Shown piece by piece: positions 7,974-16,267 of a stretch of 64,000 bases of DNA. The first letter of the stretch is position 1, and each line of letters opens with the position of its first letter. The notes under the pieces were generated by a model that saw nothing but the letters and a program-made list of their open reading frames with translations, was not told the DNA's origin and searched no databases. The translations under genes were made by a program, and so were the position numbers. Source of the stretch: Labilithrix luteola (lineage in GTDB: Bacteria; Myxococcota_A; Polyangia; Polyangiales; Polyangiaceae); NCBI RefSeq assembly GCF_001263205.1, contig NZ_CP012333.1:8413501-8477500 (forward strand), written 5' to 3'.

Positions 7974-8837
7974 TCAGGGCTGAGACTGAAACGCGAAGAG
8001 CCAGAGGATTGCGCCTTGGTTGGGCGATTCGGTCCAGCTGACGTTGTACGTCCCCGCGGCGGTCACGTTCTTCGACGCCACTGCCGCCTGAACCGCGCTG
8101 CTATCGGGCAGATCCAAGAGCGAATCAATCACGGTAAAGCCGTTGTTGGGGACTGCCGTCATGTGTTTGACCCCTCCGTCGCCAAACCACACCGCGATCA
8201 AGGTCGCGGGGCCCGTCGTGGTGACGTTCCCGCTCGTGATGACAGGCCCGTTCGCCGGATAGTTCTGCGCGACGTCTTTGAGGATGCCGGCGTTCTTGAT
8301 CTCGATGAAGGGGACCGTGATCTCCCCCTTCGCGGATCCATTCTTGACGACGCTGACCGTGTGGTTCGAGCCGCCGTTGCCCACGAGGGACACGTAGGCC
8401 AAGGCGTTGAAGGCGTCGCCATATCCGTTGTAGTAGACGGCGTTGCCGCGCTGGACCCAGGTGTTCGACTTGTTGTCGGTCGGAGCGTTGGAGTTGGAGG
8501 CGTAGCCGGCCTTGAGGACGAGGAACGAGCTCCCCGTTGCCTGTGTCGTCAGGGGCGTTGAAACGGCAGGACTGAAGCCGGTGCCCTCACCCTGCCAAAG
8601 CAGGGTATGAGCGCCGAGCGCGGGGGCCCCTTGCGCGGGGCCGCCCGCGTCCGACGGAGGTGTGCTCGCGTCCGACGGCGGCGTCCCAGCGTCTTGCCCT
8701 GGCGTGCCAGCATCGCGGTGTCGGCGGAGCGCCTCTTCCGCGGACGAGTCGCCACCTTCGGACGACTCGTCGTTGGCACAGGCTTCGACCGCCGCTGCCC
8801 CAACGAGCATGAAGAACACGACACCGAGACGATTCAT
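7974..8837 (-). CDS. Predicted lipoprotein with Asp/Ala/Pro linker
   Basis: A 287-residue lipoprotein. Signal peptide with lipobox VEAC (Cys 20), then a low-complexity linker of TPPSDA/GTPGQDA units (residues about 43-70), typical of Polyangiales surface proteins. The mature domain of about 200 residues is rich in Gly, Asn, Val and Thr and looks beta-stranded (GSSFLVLKAGYAS, GGSNHTVSVVKNG, GPATLIAVWFGDGG, GTYNVSWTES), consistent with a jelly-roll or carbohydrate-binding-like fold, but I cannot name a family. The start is placed at 8837 for the best signal peptide; Met at 8852 is an alternative. Confidence 0.65.
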   Translation of the reverse strand: MNRLGVVFFMLVGAAAVEACANDESSEGGDSSAEEALRRHRDAGTPGQDAGTPPSDASTPPSDAGGPAQGAPALGAHTLLWQGEGTGFSPAVSTPLTTQATGSSFLVLKAGYASNSNAPTDNKSNTWVQRGNAVYYNGYGDAFNALAYVSLVGNGGSNHTVSVVKNGSAKGEITVPFIEIKNAGILKDVAQNYPANGPVITSGNVTTTGPATLIAVWFGDGGVKHMTAVPNNGFTVIDSLLDLPDSSAVQAAVASKNVTAAGTYNVSWTESPNQGAILWLFAFQSQP

Positions 8838-9066
8838 TTTGCGCTCGAACATGCCGCGCGCATCAGCAATGCCCATGCCTGATGCGGCGGCCTTCGTAGG
8901 GCGAGCGATGACGCGTCGGCCGTTCTTCGTAGAGGCGCGGTCGCGCACGCCATTCCCACGCTTGGCGCGTGTAGTGACACGCGCGCGACCCTAGCCAATG
9001 TCACGTGGCTCTGCGGGGCAACCGGCTCAGTTCTGTGACCGCCGTCTCCACAGGCTCAGCCCGCCT

Positions 9067-10482
9067 TCAGGGGGCAAGCTCGTTGTACGACGTCAGCCGG
9101 ATTGTGCCGTCCTTCGGCAGAACGATCTGCGTGACGAAGTCGCGCGCTCCGTAAGGGATGAGCGTCGCGCCGTCATGGCGGAACTCGGCGTAGCTCGCAT
9201 GGAGATCCGATTCGACGAACGCGAGTGAGGGCGGGCTGGCGCCGATCGGGACTTCTCCGCCGTCTTCGCCGAAGGGGAGCCACGCGGCGGCTTCGGCGGG
9301 GAACTGCGGAACACGAATGCTCGTCGCGCCCGGAGCCACCACGAACGACCAGCCGAACGTATTTTCGTGTCGGTCGTAGAAGTCGATGAATCCCTCGCCG
9401 CCGTCGCTGGATGCAAGGGAGCTCGAAGCCGTCCACGTGAGCGTGGGACGCTTGGTGTCCGTCGTGTCGAACGTCAGAGTTTCGATGGTCGGTAGCGCCG
9501 TCGCCAGGTCGAACGAGGCGGCCGTGGCTGCAGCGCTGCGCTTCAGGAAGACATTGCTGCTCGTTCCTTTTCGGAAGGCCGCCCCGAACTGATGCGCATC
9601 GCCAAAGCCGGCCGGATAGTCGAGGGTCGCCGTGTCAGCTTCGCTGGCCCACTGACGAGCCGTCTCGAACCGAACACCGCCGACGATATCGCCGAGCGAC
9701 ACAGCGACGCCAACGTCTGCGGGGCGGTTTGTCAGCGTCAGAGTCGCGTTTGCGGGCGCCTGCCAGTCCGGCAAAGAGACGGAGAGGGCTTCCGGGCCGG
9801 CGGCGGGCACGCCGATGTCCTTCTTGAACGCGAAGGCCTTGGGTGCCGAGATGTTGTAGTCTAGGAGCGCGCTAGCGAGCACCGCGGTCGGCGTTCCGAG
9901 ACAGTTCTCCCACGCATTGATCAGGAGTGCCGCCTCGATGCTCTGTGAAGGCCAGCTCCCGCCGCAAGGGCCGACAGTGACGCCGTACGAGTCGGCGCCT
10001 TCGTAGCTGCCGAACAGGTGAAAGCCGTACGCCCCACGATCCTCGACGGTCGTCGGAAAAGGGTCTTTGACGACGAGGTCATCGCCGGCCTCCACGCCCG
10101 TCCATGTGTGAATGAGGCGGCCTGAAGCTGCTCCGCCGAGGAGCACGCTCACTTGGGCGGGGATCGTGGTGGAGCTCGTGGCTTTGCCCGTCGCGTCCGT
10201 CTTCGTGGTCCCGAGGACGGCGCCGGCCGCGTCGTGGAAGACGACGAGTACGTCGGCGGCAGGCCCGGAACCGCGCGTGACGGTTACGGTGACGACCGAC
10301 GGCTTGGCATCGGCCGCATCGGCGGTATCGACGTCGGCCTTCGAGGCGTCGACCGCCGGGGGCTCGTAGGTGCCGGCATCGGGATCGAAGGTGCCTGGCG
10401 TGTTGCTCGAGGAGTCGTCCTGACACGCGAAGAGTGCAAGGGTGGTGGCAAGCGAACCAAGCCAAAAGATGGATTTGCGCAT
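9067..10482 (-). CDS. Large predicted lipoprotein with N-terminal Ig-like domain
   Basis: A 471-residue lipoprotein: signal peptide to LALFAC (Cys 20), Asp/Ala-rich linker (about 30-60), then VVTVTVTRGSGPAADVLVV...TDATGKATSSTTIPAQ, a Big-1/CarboxypepD_reg-like beta-sandwich signature. The rest (about 180-471) is unassigned and beta-rich, with DGGEGFIDFYDRHENTFGW as a notable acidic, aromatic stretch. A surface or periplasmic role is inferred. The start at 10482 is the first Met giving a clean signal peptide; the open frame continues upstream into the bestrophin shard and should not be included. Confidence 0.65.
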   Translation of the reverse strand: MRKSIFWLGSLATTLALFACQDDSSSNTPGTFDPDAGTYEPPAVDASKADVDTADAADAKPSVVTVTVTRGSGPAADVLVVFHDAAGAVLGTTKTDATGKATSSTTIPAQVSVLLGGAASGRLIHTWTGVEAGDDLVVKDPFPTTVEDRGAYGFHLFGSYEGADSYGVTVGPCGGSWPSQSIEAALLINAWENCLGTPTAVLASALLDYNISAPKAFAFKKDIGVPAAGPEALSVSLPDWQAPANATLTLTNRPADVGVAVSLGDIVGGVRFETARQWASEADTATLDYPAGFGDAHQFGAAFRKGTSSNVFLKRSAAATAASFDLATALPTIETLTFDTTDTKRPTLTWTASSSLASSDGGEGFIDFYDRHENTFGWSFVVAPGATSIRVPQFPAEAAAWLPFGEDGGEVPIGASPPSLAFVESDLHASYAEFRHDGATLIPYGARDFVTQIVLPKDGTIRLTSYNELAP

Positions 10483-10568
10483 GATCGCGAAACATCGCGC
10501 AGCGCGGCATGACTTGTAAATCACTGCTTGAAAGCTCTGCCGCAAACGAGTGCGCGAGTGGCGTACGT

Positions 10569-10910
10569 CGTGACGTTCACCGAAGCACGAAGTCGAGGCA
10601 GGAGGGCGGCTCGAGCGGCGGCGGCGGGGCGACGCCCATCGCGTCCGACAGATCAATCTCGACGATGCGTGCGAGAGCGTCGATCGGGAGATCGTTCGCC
10701 GAAAGGCCGAACGGTTCCTCGAGCTCGTCGCCCAACGCGTCGAGCCCGAAGAAGGTGTACGCCACCACCGCGGCGACGAGGGGAGTGACGAGGCCAACCG
10801 CTCCCACGAGACCGAACGGAAGCAGCAGACAGAACAGGTACGCCGTGCGGTGCAACAAGAGCGAATACGCAAAAGGCAAAGGCGTATTTCGTATTCGCTC
10901 GCAAGCCGCC
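10569..10910 (-). pseudogene. Partial duplicate of the bestrophin gene 3' end
   Basis: These 342 bases are a near-identical copy of 12770-13102, the last third of the bestrophin-like gene, in the same orientation. They encode the same C-terminus (PFAYSLLLHRTAYLFCLLLP, then VVAYTFFGLDALGDELEEPF) except for a 9-base insertion near the end. The copy is cut at 10910, directly abutting the IS91-type transposase fragment at 10911. There is no promoter or start for it. Confidence 0.85.
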
Positions 10911-11393
10911 GCGCGCGGCTTCGTGCAGGCGGGCTGCGAAACCTGCGAGCACGATCTGCTCGTCGCCTTCCGTTGCAAGCTTCGCGGAATATGCCCGAGC
11001 TGCACAGGCCGACGCATGGCGAACACTGCGGCGCTCCTGGACGATCGCGTTCTCCCCGCCGTGCCGTTGCCCCAGTGGGGTCTCTCGCTACCGTTCGACC
11101 TCCTCGCTGTCGCGGCGTTCGACGCCAAGGTGCTTCGCGCGCTCGTTCTGCACTTCGTCTTCGCGATCGAGTTTTGCTGCCGAGCGTGGGCGAAACGTGC
11201 AGCAGTTGCGCGAAGGCGAGAAGCTCGCGGGGGAGCAGTCACCTTCGTGCAGCGCTTCGGTTCGAGCCTCAACCTGAACGTCCACTTTCACGTCGTCGTG
11301 CTCGATCGTGTCTACGTGCGGGAGGCGGACGGCCAGCTTGTTCGTTGCCGCCGCCGACCGGGGTTGGCCGTCCTCCCGCGCTCGCATGGTTGA
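10911..11393 (+). pseudogene. Truncated IS91-family (Y2/HUH) transposase
   Basis: A 160-codon remnant. It begins in the N-terminal zinc-binding domain (ARGFVQAGCETCEHDLLVAF, then FRCKLRGICPSCTGRRM with paired C-x-x-C motifs), continues through PLPQWGLSLPFDLL, and reaches the HUH nuclease motif VHFHVVVLD before diverging. The catalytic Tyr region and C-terminus, about half of a normal transposase, are missing, and the 5' end is replaced by the bestrophin shard. IS91 elements move by rolling-circle replication and can carry adjacent DNA, which fits the duplicated gene end next to it (inference). No intact element ends were recognised. Confidence 0.8.
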
Positions 11394-11509
11394 TGTGGGA
11401 AAAGGTGCGTTGAACAGCCGAGGGGCCAAGTCCGTCCAAAGGGGGCTGAGCATGCTGAGCCGTTCAGGATGTGGTGTCGGTCGTTGATGAGCTACGTTGA
11501 GGAGGTCTC

Positions 11510-12391
11510 GTGACCGTTCGTAGTTCCGTCGATTGTGTTCGTTGCGGTGCTCCGCTTTCGCCGGTCACTACGAGCGGTGGCGGCGTTGGTGTAAGCGCCT
11601 TGTGTTCGTTTTGCGGAGCCGTCCAGCCTCAGGCTGTGCAGCCTTCGGCCACCGCGATTCAGCAGGCGGTCCAGGGCATGCTCCGGGAGGACCGCAACGC
11701 CAATGGCGTGCCGGACGCCCTCGAGAACGCGTGGCTCCAGAGTCTACACACTGCCGCGCAGGCAACGCCCACGGCGCAATCCGCGCAAGCTAGGCCAAGC
11801 GGGGTCGCGTTGGGGGTGGGGCTCGTCTGGCTCGTTGTCTCGATGGTCGGAACGGGCTTCATTACTTGGGTCAATCTGAAGGCTGACCGTTCGCCGCGGC
11901 GGTCTGCAACGCCTGTCGCGACGGCTGTCGCGACGCCGACCTTGCCAGTGTCGACGACGTCCGCTTCGGCCGTGCCCAGTCCTCCGGCCACGGCGGCGTC
12001 GGCCAAGAAGCCGGCGGCCTCGATCACTCCAACGGCGGTCGCCTCGAAGCTCACCGACGAGCAGTGGGGGCGGCAGGCGGTTGCCGCGCAGAGCAGCGGT
12101 CTCCTCGGCTGCATGGAGCAAGACCTTGTGCGCAATCCGAACGCTCCGAAGGCCTACACGGTATCGGTGCTCATCGAGAGCGACGGCGCACCGCTCAATT
12201 CGTCGACGACGTTCTCACCGACCGCAAGCAGTGGCTTCACGATGTGCGCGCGCAACGTCATCTTCTATGGGTTTAACGGGCGCTACGGCTCCGGCCCGCC
12301 GAGTCACAAGCCGTTCACTTTCGCGACGAGCGTGGCATTTCCGAACGCGAAGCCGGCGGCAAAGGCCGAATCCGGGCGCGGCTGGGACTGA
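11510..12391 (+). CDS. Zinc-ribbon, single-pass membrane protein
   Basis: A 293-residue protein. Residues 9-35 form a zinc ribbon (C-x-x-C at 9/12 and 32/35, LCSFCGA), followed by a linker with REDRNANGVPDALENAW, a transmembrane helix (about 97-118, GVALGVGLVWLVVSMVGTGF), a Ala/Pro/Thr/Ser-rich stretch, and a C-terminal domain (about 185-280) with LGCMEQDL, YTVSVLIESDG and FTMCARNVIFYGF. The C-terminal part resembles the TonB/AgmX-type domains with a pair of Cys seen in myxobacterial envelope proteins. Cytoplasmic zinc ribbon and external C-terminus are predicted. A GTG start at 11510 follows GAGGAGG. Confidence 0.6.
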   Translation: MTVRSSVDCVRCGAPLSPVTTSGGGVGVSALCSFCGAVQPQAVQPSATAIQQAVQGMLREDRNANGVPDALENAWLQSLHTAAQATPTAQSAQARPSGVALGVGLVWLVVSMVGTGFITWVNLKADRSPRRSATPVATAVATPTLPVSTTSASAVPSPPATAASAKKPAASITPTAVASKLTDEQWGRQAVAAQSSGLLGCMEQDLVRNPNAPKAYTVSVLIESDGAPLNSSTTFSPTASSGFTMCARNVIFYGFNGRYGSGPPSHKPFTFATSVAFPNAKPAAKAESGRGWD

Positions 12392-12403
12392 CGGACGCGT
12401 GCC

Positions 12404-12436
12404 CCGCCTCTTGATCGTGGCGATCGAAGGAGGCGG
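12404..12436 (+). terminator. Stem-loop after the zinc-ribbon gene
   Basis: Arms ccgcctcttgatcg (12404-12417) and cgatcgaaggaggcgg (12421-12436) pair with a two-base bulge, beginning 12 bases after the stop. A short A/T-containing segment follows but no T-tract. Confidence 0.5.
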
Positions 12437-12769
12437 AATCGGAAAATGGCGACGCTGCTATTCCGACAGCGAGAGGCAGGCCGATCAGGAGAGGTAGGAG
12501 CGGTAGATCCTGGGAAGTTCGCAGGCGCATGGCTACTACCTATCCGGGAGCACTATCGTAGCGACGCCTCCTCGATGATCGTCTCCCACCGGCGTCATAC
12601 TCCCGGTTTCGGTCGTGCGTCGCTGGTGATCGACCGCGCATCGCCGCCCAGCACATCCAAGGCCGTGACAGGGAGATCCTCGACTTGCCGACATCGACAA
12701 GCTCGTCGACGAGATTGCGAGTGGTCCTTCGTCGTATTGACGTCGCTTGCAACGGGCCGTCACGCGAGC
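12437..12769. other. Gap with possible frameshifted coding remnant
   Basis: No intact gene. On the plus strand one frame reads RPRIAAQHIQGRDREILDL and a neighbouring frame continues DIDKLVDEIASGPSSY to a stop at about 12740, which looks like a short protein tail with one frameshift. I do not recognise the family. The rest shows nothing. Confidence 0.3.
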
Positions 12770-13102
12770 CGTGACGTTCACCGAAGCACGAAGTCGACGG
12801 GCTCGAGCGGCGGCGGCGGGGCGACGCCCATCGCGTCCGACAGATCAATCTCGACGATGCGTGCGAGAGCGTCGATCGGGAGATCGTTTGCCGAAAGGCC
12901 GAACGGTTCCTCGAGCTCGTCGCCCAACGCGTCGAGCCCGAAGAAGGTGTACGCCACTACCGCGGCGACGAGGGGAGTGACGAGGCCAACCGCTCCCACG
13001 AGACCGAACGGAAGCAGCAGACAGAACAGGTACGCCGTGCGGTGCAACAAGAGCGAATACGCAAAAGGCAAAGGCGTATTTCGTATTCGCTCGCAAGCCG
13101 CC
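12770..13102. repeat. Long direct repeat, copy 2 (bestrophin 3' end)
   Basis: This segment is repeated at 10569-10910 with few changes and one 9-base indel; 52 bases of it occur a third time at 16205-16256. It is the parent-like copy because it lies inside the intact gene. Confidence 0.85.
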
Positions 13103-13698
13103 TGAACGCCGGCCATGGCGTTGATACGTTGAGCCACCGTCGCGTAGAGCACGTCGGTGAGTCGCCCGTCTCGCACGCAGCGCGTGAGTTCGGTCGTCAT
13201 GACGACGAGAATCGCGTCGGTGACGTTCGAGCGGTCTGCGAACGTTCGACGTTCGTGCTCCGGAAGGATGCGCGCCGTCGCGGCGATCTCGTCGGCTCCG
13301 CGCAGGCGGGCCGCGAGCGCGTAAGCGAAGGCGCTCGCGTGACGCAGAATGAATGACCGCCGCTCGCGGTCGGCTTCGTCGGGGAGAAGTCCTTGCAACT
13401 CACGCGCGAGACTCCGCGCCTCCCAAATCAGCTGTCCCCAATGCTTCCGCGCTTCCCACCAACGCTCGAAACACGCGCTGTTGCGAAAGCTGAGAAAGAC
13501 GGAAAGCGCGAGGCCGATGACCGTGAAGGGAGCGACGGTGAAGCTCGCGACGGCAGAGGTCGGGTGGGTCCGGACGTAGAACGCCACGCCCGTCGCAAGG
13601 AGCGCAATGAACGCCACCCTCGGCGCGACGACCGGCACGATGGAACCGCGCAGCGCGAAGAGGAGGTCGAAGAACGAAGGCTTCGGCCGAACGATCAC
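12778..13698 (-). CDS. Bestrophin-family (UPF0187) anion channel-like protein
   Basis: The 306-residue product fits the bacterial bestrophin family: N-terminal FFDLLFALRGSIVPVVAPRV and membrane helix, LSVFLSFRNSACFERWWEAR (the conserved F-R-x-N-x-x-x-x-R/E-W-W-E-x-R motif), a cytoplasmic helical middle, C-terminal helices LLLHRTAYLFCLLLPFGLVG and VVAYTFFGLDALGDELEEPF, ending in NDLPIDALARIVEIDL. Family members form pentameric chloride or bicarbonate channels in the inner membrane. Start taken at the GTG at 13698, giving VIVRPKPSFF; the longer frame to 13884 is Arg-rich and overlaps the divergent gene. The last 330 bases are duplicated at 10569-10910. Confidence 0.85.
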   Translation of the reverse strand: MIVRPKPSFFDLLFALRGSIVPVVAPRVAFIALLATGVAFYVRTHPTSAVASFTVAPFTVIGLALSVFLSFRNSACFERWWEARKHWGQLIWEARSLARELQGLLPDEADRERRSFILRHASAFAYALAARLRGADEIAATARILPEHERRTFADRSNVTDAILVVMTTELTRCVRDGRLTDVLYATVAQRINAMAGVQAACERIRNTPLPFAYSLLLHRTAYLFCLLLPFGLVGAVGLVTPLVAAVVAYTFFGLDALGDELEEPFGLSANDLPIDALARIVEIDLSDAMGVAPPPPLEPVDFVLR

Positions 13699-13808
13699 GA
13701 CGTCGGCCCGATGCCGGCGACGCACGCCAGGTCGTACGCAGTTCTCGTTCTCATCGCCTCGCGACGCTACCACGCCAGCTCGTCGTCTCCATCGTGGCGC
13801 TGGTATGG

Positions 13809-14096
13809 ATGAGCTTTGAATCCACTCTCGCTCCGCTAAGAGAGCCGGCCCCATGGCGGCGAAGTCCTGACCCTGATTGGCCAAACGACGCCTGGTTCAA
13901 GATCGAGTATCGCGGGGAGGTGCTGTGGGCGTTCCACCGGGAATCGGCCGAGTACCTTCGGCGGTTTCTCGCGTCCGCCGCTCGCGATCATGAGCGCTAC
14001 CGCTGGGCGAACTTCCTTCTACACGTGCCGGACGTTTTTTTGTCGGCGAAGGCTCGGGAGACGGTCGTGAAGCGCTTGGATCGAATTCTGCCCTGA
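13809..14096 (+). CDS. Small hypothetical protein
   Basis: A 95-residue product: WFKIEYRGEVLWAFHRESAE, then helix EYLRRFLASAARDHERYRW, LLHVPDVFLSAKARETVVKRLDRILP. The middle and end look like a genuine compact alpha/beta protein with good G/C third positions, but no family is recognised. Start is uncertain (13809, or 13794 in the same frame). It is transcribed away from the bestrophin gene, sharing a short divergent promoter region. Confidence 0.5.
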   Translation: MSFESTLAPLREPAPWRRSPDPDWPNDAWFKIEYRGEVLWAFHRESAEYLRRFLASAARDHERYRWANFLLHVPDVFLSAKARETVVKRLDRILP

Positions 14097-14220
14097 CGCC
14101 GCCCGCTGCTCGTCTTACGACTTGTTACGGAACATCGTCACGGCGGACGAAGAATCGAACTCCAATCAAATTTCAGCCGCTATCGCCTCGTAGGATTGCC
14201 TTCCGCCCCTGCTGTGGCGG

Positions 14221-15132
14221 CTAAAGGGCCACCATCTTCGGGAGCTCGGCGGCGAGGCAATCGACGAACGCGCGCACCGCCGGAAGAAGTCCTAGCCGGT
14301 GCGGGACCAGGGCGGTCAGCGTGGAATCGCCCGCAATCCAGTCGGGCAGGACGCGACGTAGGGCACCCCTGCGGACATCGACCCGACAGACGTATCCGGG
14401 AAGAGCAACGATGCCCAGGCCCGCGATCGCTGCGTGCTTCAAGCCGACCATATCGGAGGTGATCAACCGCGGCGTGAGCTGCAGCACGACTTCCTTGCTG
14501 GCACCTCTCGCGCGCCGGAGCCGCCACTCGGGGGCGACGTTGGCTCGCATCATGAACAGCGAAGGATGCTTGGCGAGGTCCTTCGGCGTCTGCGGTGCGC
14601 CTTGCGTATCCAGGTAGCGTGCGCCCGCGAAGAGGTACCACGGAGCGGGAGCCAGAGTCCGGGCCACGAGCGTCGAATCGCGCAGCGGCCCCGTATGGGC
14701 GCGGACGGCGACGTCGTAATTCTCTCCAACGATGTCCACGAAATCGTCGGTGGCGGAGCCGATCAGGTTCACGAGGGGATAACGGGCGAGGAATTCGGCG
14801 ACGACCTCGTTCATGGCGAACTGCGCGGTGGCGACCGACGCGGTGAACCGGACGGTCCCCTTCGGTTCGGTCAAACGATCGCGTGTCGCGGACTCCGCCA
14901 GCTCAGCATGCTCGAGCATCGCCACGGCATGTCGGTAGAATTCGCGGCCGACGTCCGACACTCCGAAGCGCCGCGACGTCCTGTTGAGCAGGCGAACGCC
15001 AAGACTCTTCTCGAGCTCCTGGATGCGATGGCTGATGGTCGACTTCGGGATGCGAAGCGAACGGCTCGCCGCGGTAAACCCCCGGCGATCGACGACGTGC
15101 ACGAAGTAGTAGAAGTCGTTGAGGTCGAGCAT
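14221..15132 (-). CDS. LysR-family transcriptional regulator
   Basis: A 303-residue LysR regulator. The N-terminal winged helix-turn-helix is clear (DLNDFYYFVHVVDRRGFTAA, then LRIPKSTISHRIQELEKSLG and LLNRTSRRFGVSDVG), followed by a linker helix and a periplasmic-binding-like co-inducer domain (GTVRFTASVATAQF, DVAVRAHTG, GLGIVALPGYVC). The C-terminal half resembles regulators of the AaeR/DsdC-like group acting on reductases or hydrolases. It is divergent from an isochorismatase-type hydrolase, the usual target arrangement, so it probably controls that gene and itself (inference). Confidence 0.9.
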   Translation of the reverse strand: MLDLNDFYYFVHVVDRRGFTAASRSLRIPKSTISHRIQELEKSLGVRLLNRTSRRFGVSDVGREFYRHAVAMLEHAELAESATRDRLTEPKGTVRFTASVATAQFAMNEVVAEFLARYPLVNLIGSATDDFVDIVGENYDVAVRAHTGPLRDSTLVARTLAPAPWYLFAGARYLDTQGAPQTPKDLAKHPSLFMMRANVAPEWRLRRARGASKEVVLQLTPRLITSDMVGLKHAAIAGLGIVALPGYVCRVDVRRGALRRVLPDWIAGDSTLTALVPHRLGLLPAVRAFVDCLAAELPKMVAL

Positions 15133-15279
15133 CGTGGCCCATCGTCCAACCCATGGGACGCTGGGTCCAATTCTTCGCGACTTCTGTACGGCGGATCCAA
15201 AGGCTACGGATCGCGGAAGTCCCGGGGCGCTCGCCGTGCCTGCGGGGCATCGCCAAACCGTTTACGTGTGGAGGGATTC
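15133..15279. promoter_or_regulatory. Divergent LysR/hydrolase promoter region
   Basis: A 147-base intergenic region between divergent genes. It contains an imperfect inverted repeat, cttcgcg at 15173-15179 with cgcggaag at 15212-15219, which could be a regulator site. GAGGGA precedes the hydrolase ATG. Assignment is by position only. Confidence 0.35.
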
Positions 15280-15906
15280 ATGTTTGATCGGAATCGTCCG
15301 TATGAGCCTCTGACGTCCGAGAACGCCGCGCTCGTCCTCGTCGATCACCAGATCGGCCTCATGACGGGCGTTCGTGACATGTCGCCGGCAGAGCTGAAGC
15401 ACAACGTCGTCGCTCTTGCCAAAGCGGCCAGAGCGCTCGAGCTCCCGATCGTCGTCACCACGACAGCGCGCGACAGCATGTGGGGGCCCACTGTGCCTGA
15501 GCTCGTCGAAGCATTGCCTGGGGCACAGATCATCGACCGGTCCACCGTCAACGCGTTCGACGACGCGCGAACGGCTCGGGCCATCGAAGCGACGGGCCGG
15601 AAGAAGCTGATCTTCGCCGGCCTCTCGCTCGAAGTCTGCGCCACGTTCCCGGCGATTACTGCGCTCAGCAAGGGATACGCCGCCTACATCGCCGTCGACG
15701 CCTGCGGGACGTTCAATCGGACGAAGCGTGAGGCCGGCCTCTTGCGTATGCTGCAAGCGGGCGTCATCGTCGCCGACCACGCCACTCTCATGATGGAGAT
15801 CATGAAGGACAACGGTCGACCGGAGGCGGGGGCCGTCTACGGCGCCCTCGACATGGACTGGGCGAAGCTCGTGGGGCAGCTCGCGCAGGCCCACGACAAG
15901 AACTGA
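15280..15906 (+). CDS. Isochorismatase-family cysteine hydrolase (YcaC-like)
   Basis: A 208-residue isochorismatase-fold hydrolase. Visible motifs: ALVLVDHQIGLMTGV (catalytic-type Asp 22), VVTTTARDSMWGP, the STVNAFDD segment, and KKLIFAGLSLEVC with the nucleophile Cys 120, then ACGTFNRTKREAGLLRM. The whole arrangement matches YcaC-type enzymes more than nicotinamidase PncA. Physiological substrate unknown; members hydrolyse amides or related carbamoyl compounds. ATG at 15280 is preceded by GAGGGA. Divergent LysR gene suggests inducible expression. Confidence 0.85.
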   Translation: MFDRNRPYEPLTSENAALVLVDHQIGLMTGVRDMSPAELKHNVVALAKAARALELPIVVTTTARDSMWGPTVPELVEALPGAQIIDRSTVNAFDDARTARAIEATGRKKLIFAGLSLEVCATFPAITALSKGYAAYIAVDACGTFNRTKREAGLLRMLQAGVIVADHATLMMEIMKDNGRPEAGAVYGALDMDWAKLVGQLAQAHDKN

Positions 15907-15911
15907 GGCGA

Positions 15912-16043
15912 TTGGTCTTCGTGACGTTCGGCAACGTCGACGCCCCAGGCAGCTGCGCGCCGCGGATCGATGCGTTCGTCGAGCGGCGCCTCGACTGGGC
16001 CAAGCCGCTCGGCGTGCTCGAGTTCACAGATATGCCGTCTTGA
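15912..16043 (+). pseudogene. C-terminal fragment of a GFA/Mss4-like protein
   Basis: The frame reads LVFVTFGNVDAPGSCAPRID, then AFVERRLDWAKPLGVLEFTD and stops. This is the tail of GFA-family (glutathione-dependent formaldehyde-activating-like) proteins, with the F-V-x-x-R-x-x-W pattern before a short acidic end. The zinc-binding N-terminal part is missing and no start codon serves it. It abuts the stop of the hydrolase gene. Confidence 0.6.
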
Positions 16044-16204
16044 TTCGCACAGCGCGTGCGCTTACCCCATAAGGGTAGGCGTACGCCTGTGCGAACGCAG
16101 CTGGCCAAGAGCTGCGCCCGCCGAGTAGCAGGTCCGACTGCGGCAGCGGACGTCTCGTTGGAGCGTTTGTCATCGAGCCCCGCCGGCACCACCGACCGCT
16201 TCGA

Positions 16205-16256
16205 CGAGCTCGTCGCCCAACGCGTCGAGCCCGAAGAAGGTGTACGCCACCACCGC
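16205..16256. repeat. Third bestrophin shard (52 bases)
   Basis: Identical to part of 10569-10910 (the FFGLDALGDEL coding stretch, minus strand). It agrees with that copy, not with the intact gene, at the one informative position (caccaccgc rather than cactaccgc). Confidence 0.8.
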
Positions 16257-16267
16257 TGGATGTCGTG

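Noticed and set aside
10509..11393. 294-codon plus-strand ORF as one transposase gene
   Set aside because: Its first 134 codons are the antisense of the bestrophin shard. Only 10911-11393 is transposase sequence, and it is truncated.
12446..13105. 219-codon plus-strand ORF
   Set aside because: It is mostly the antisense of the bestrophin 3' end joined to non-coding sequence.
14434..15906. Upstream extension of the isochorismatase gene to 14434
   Set aside because: The extension runs antisense through the LysR gene. The ATG at 15280 with GAGGGA matches the family's N-terminus.
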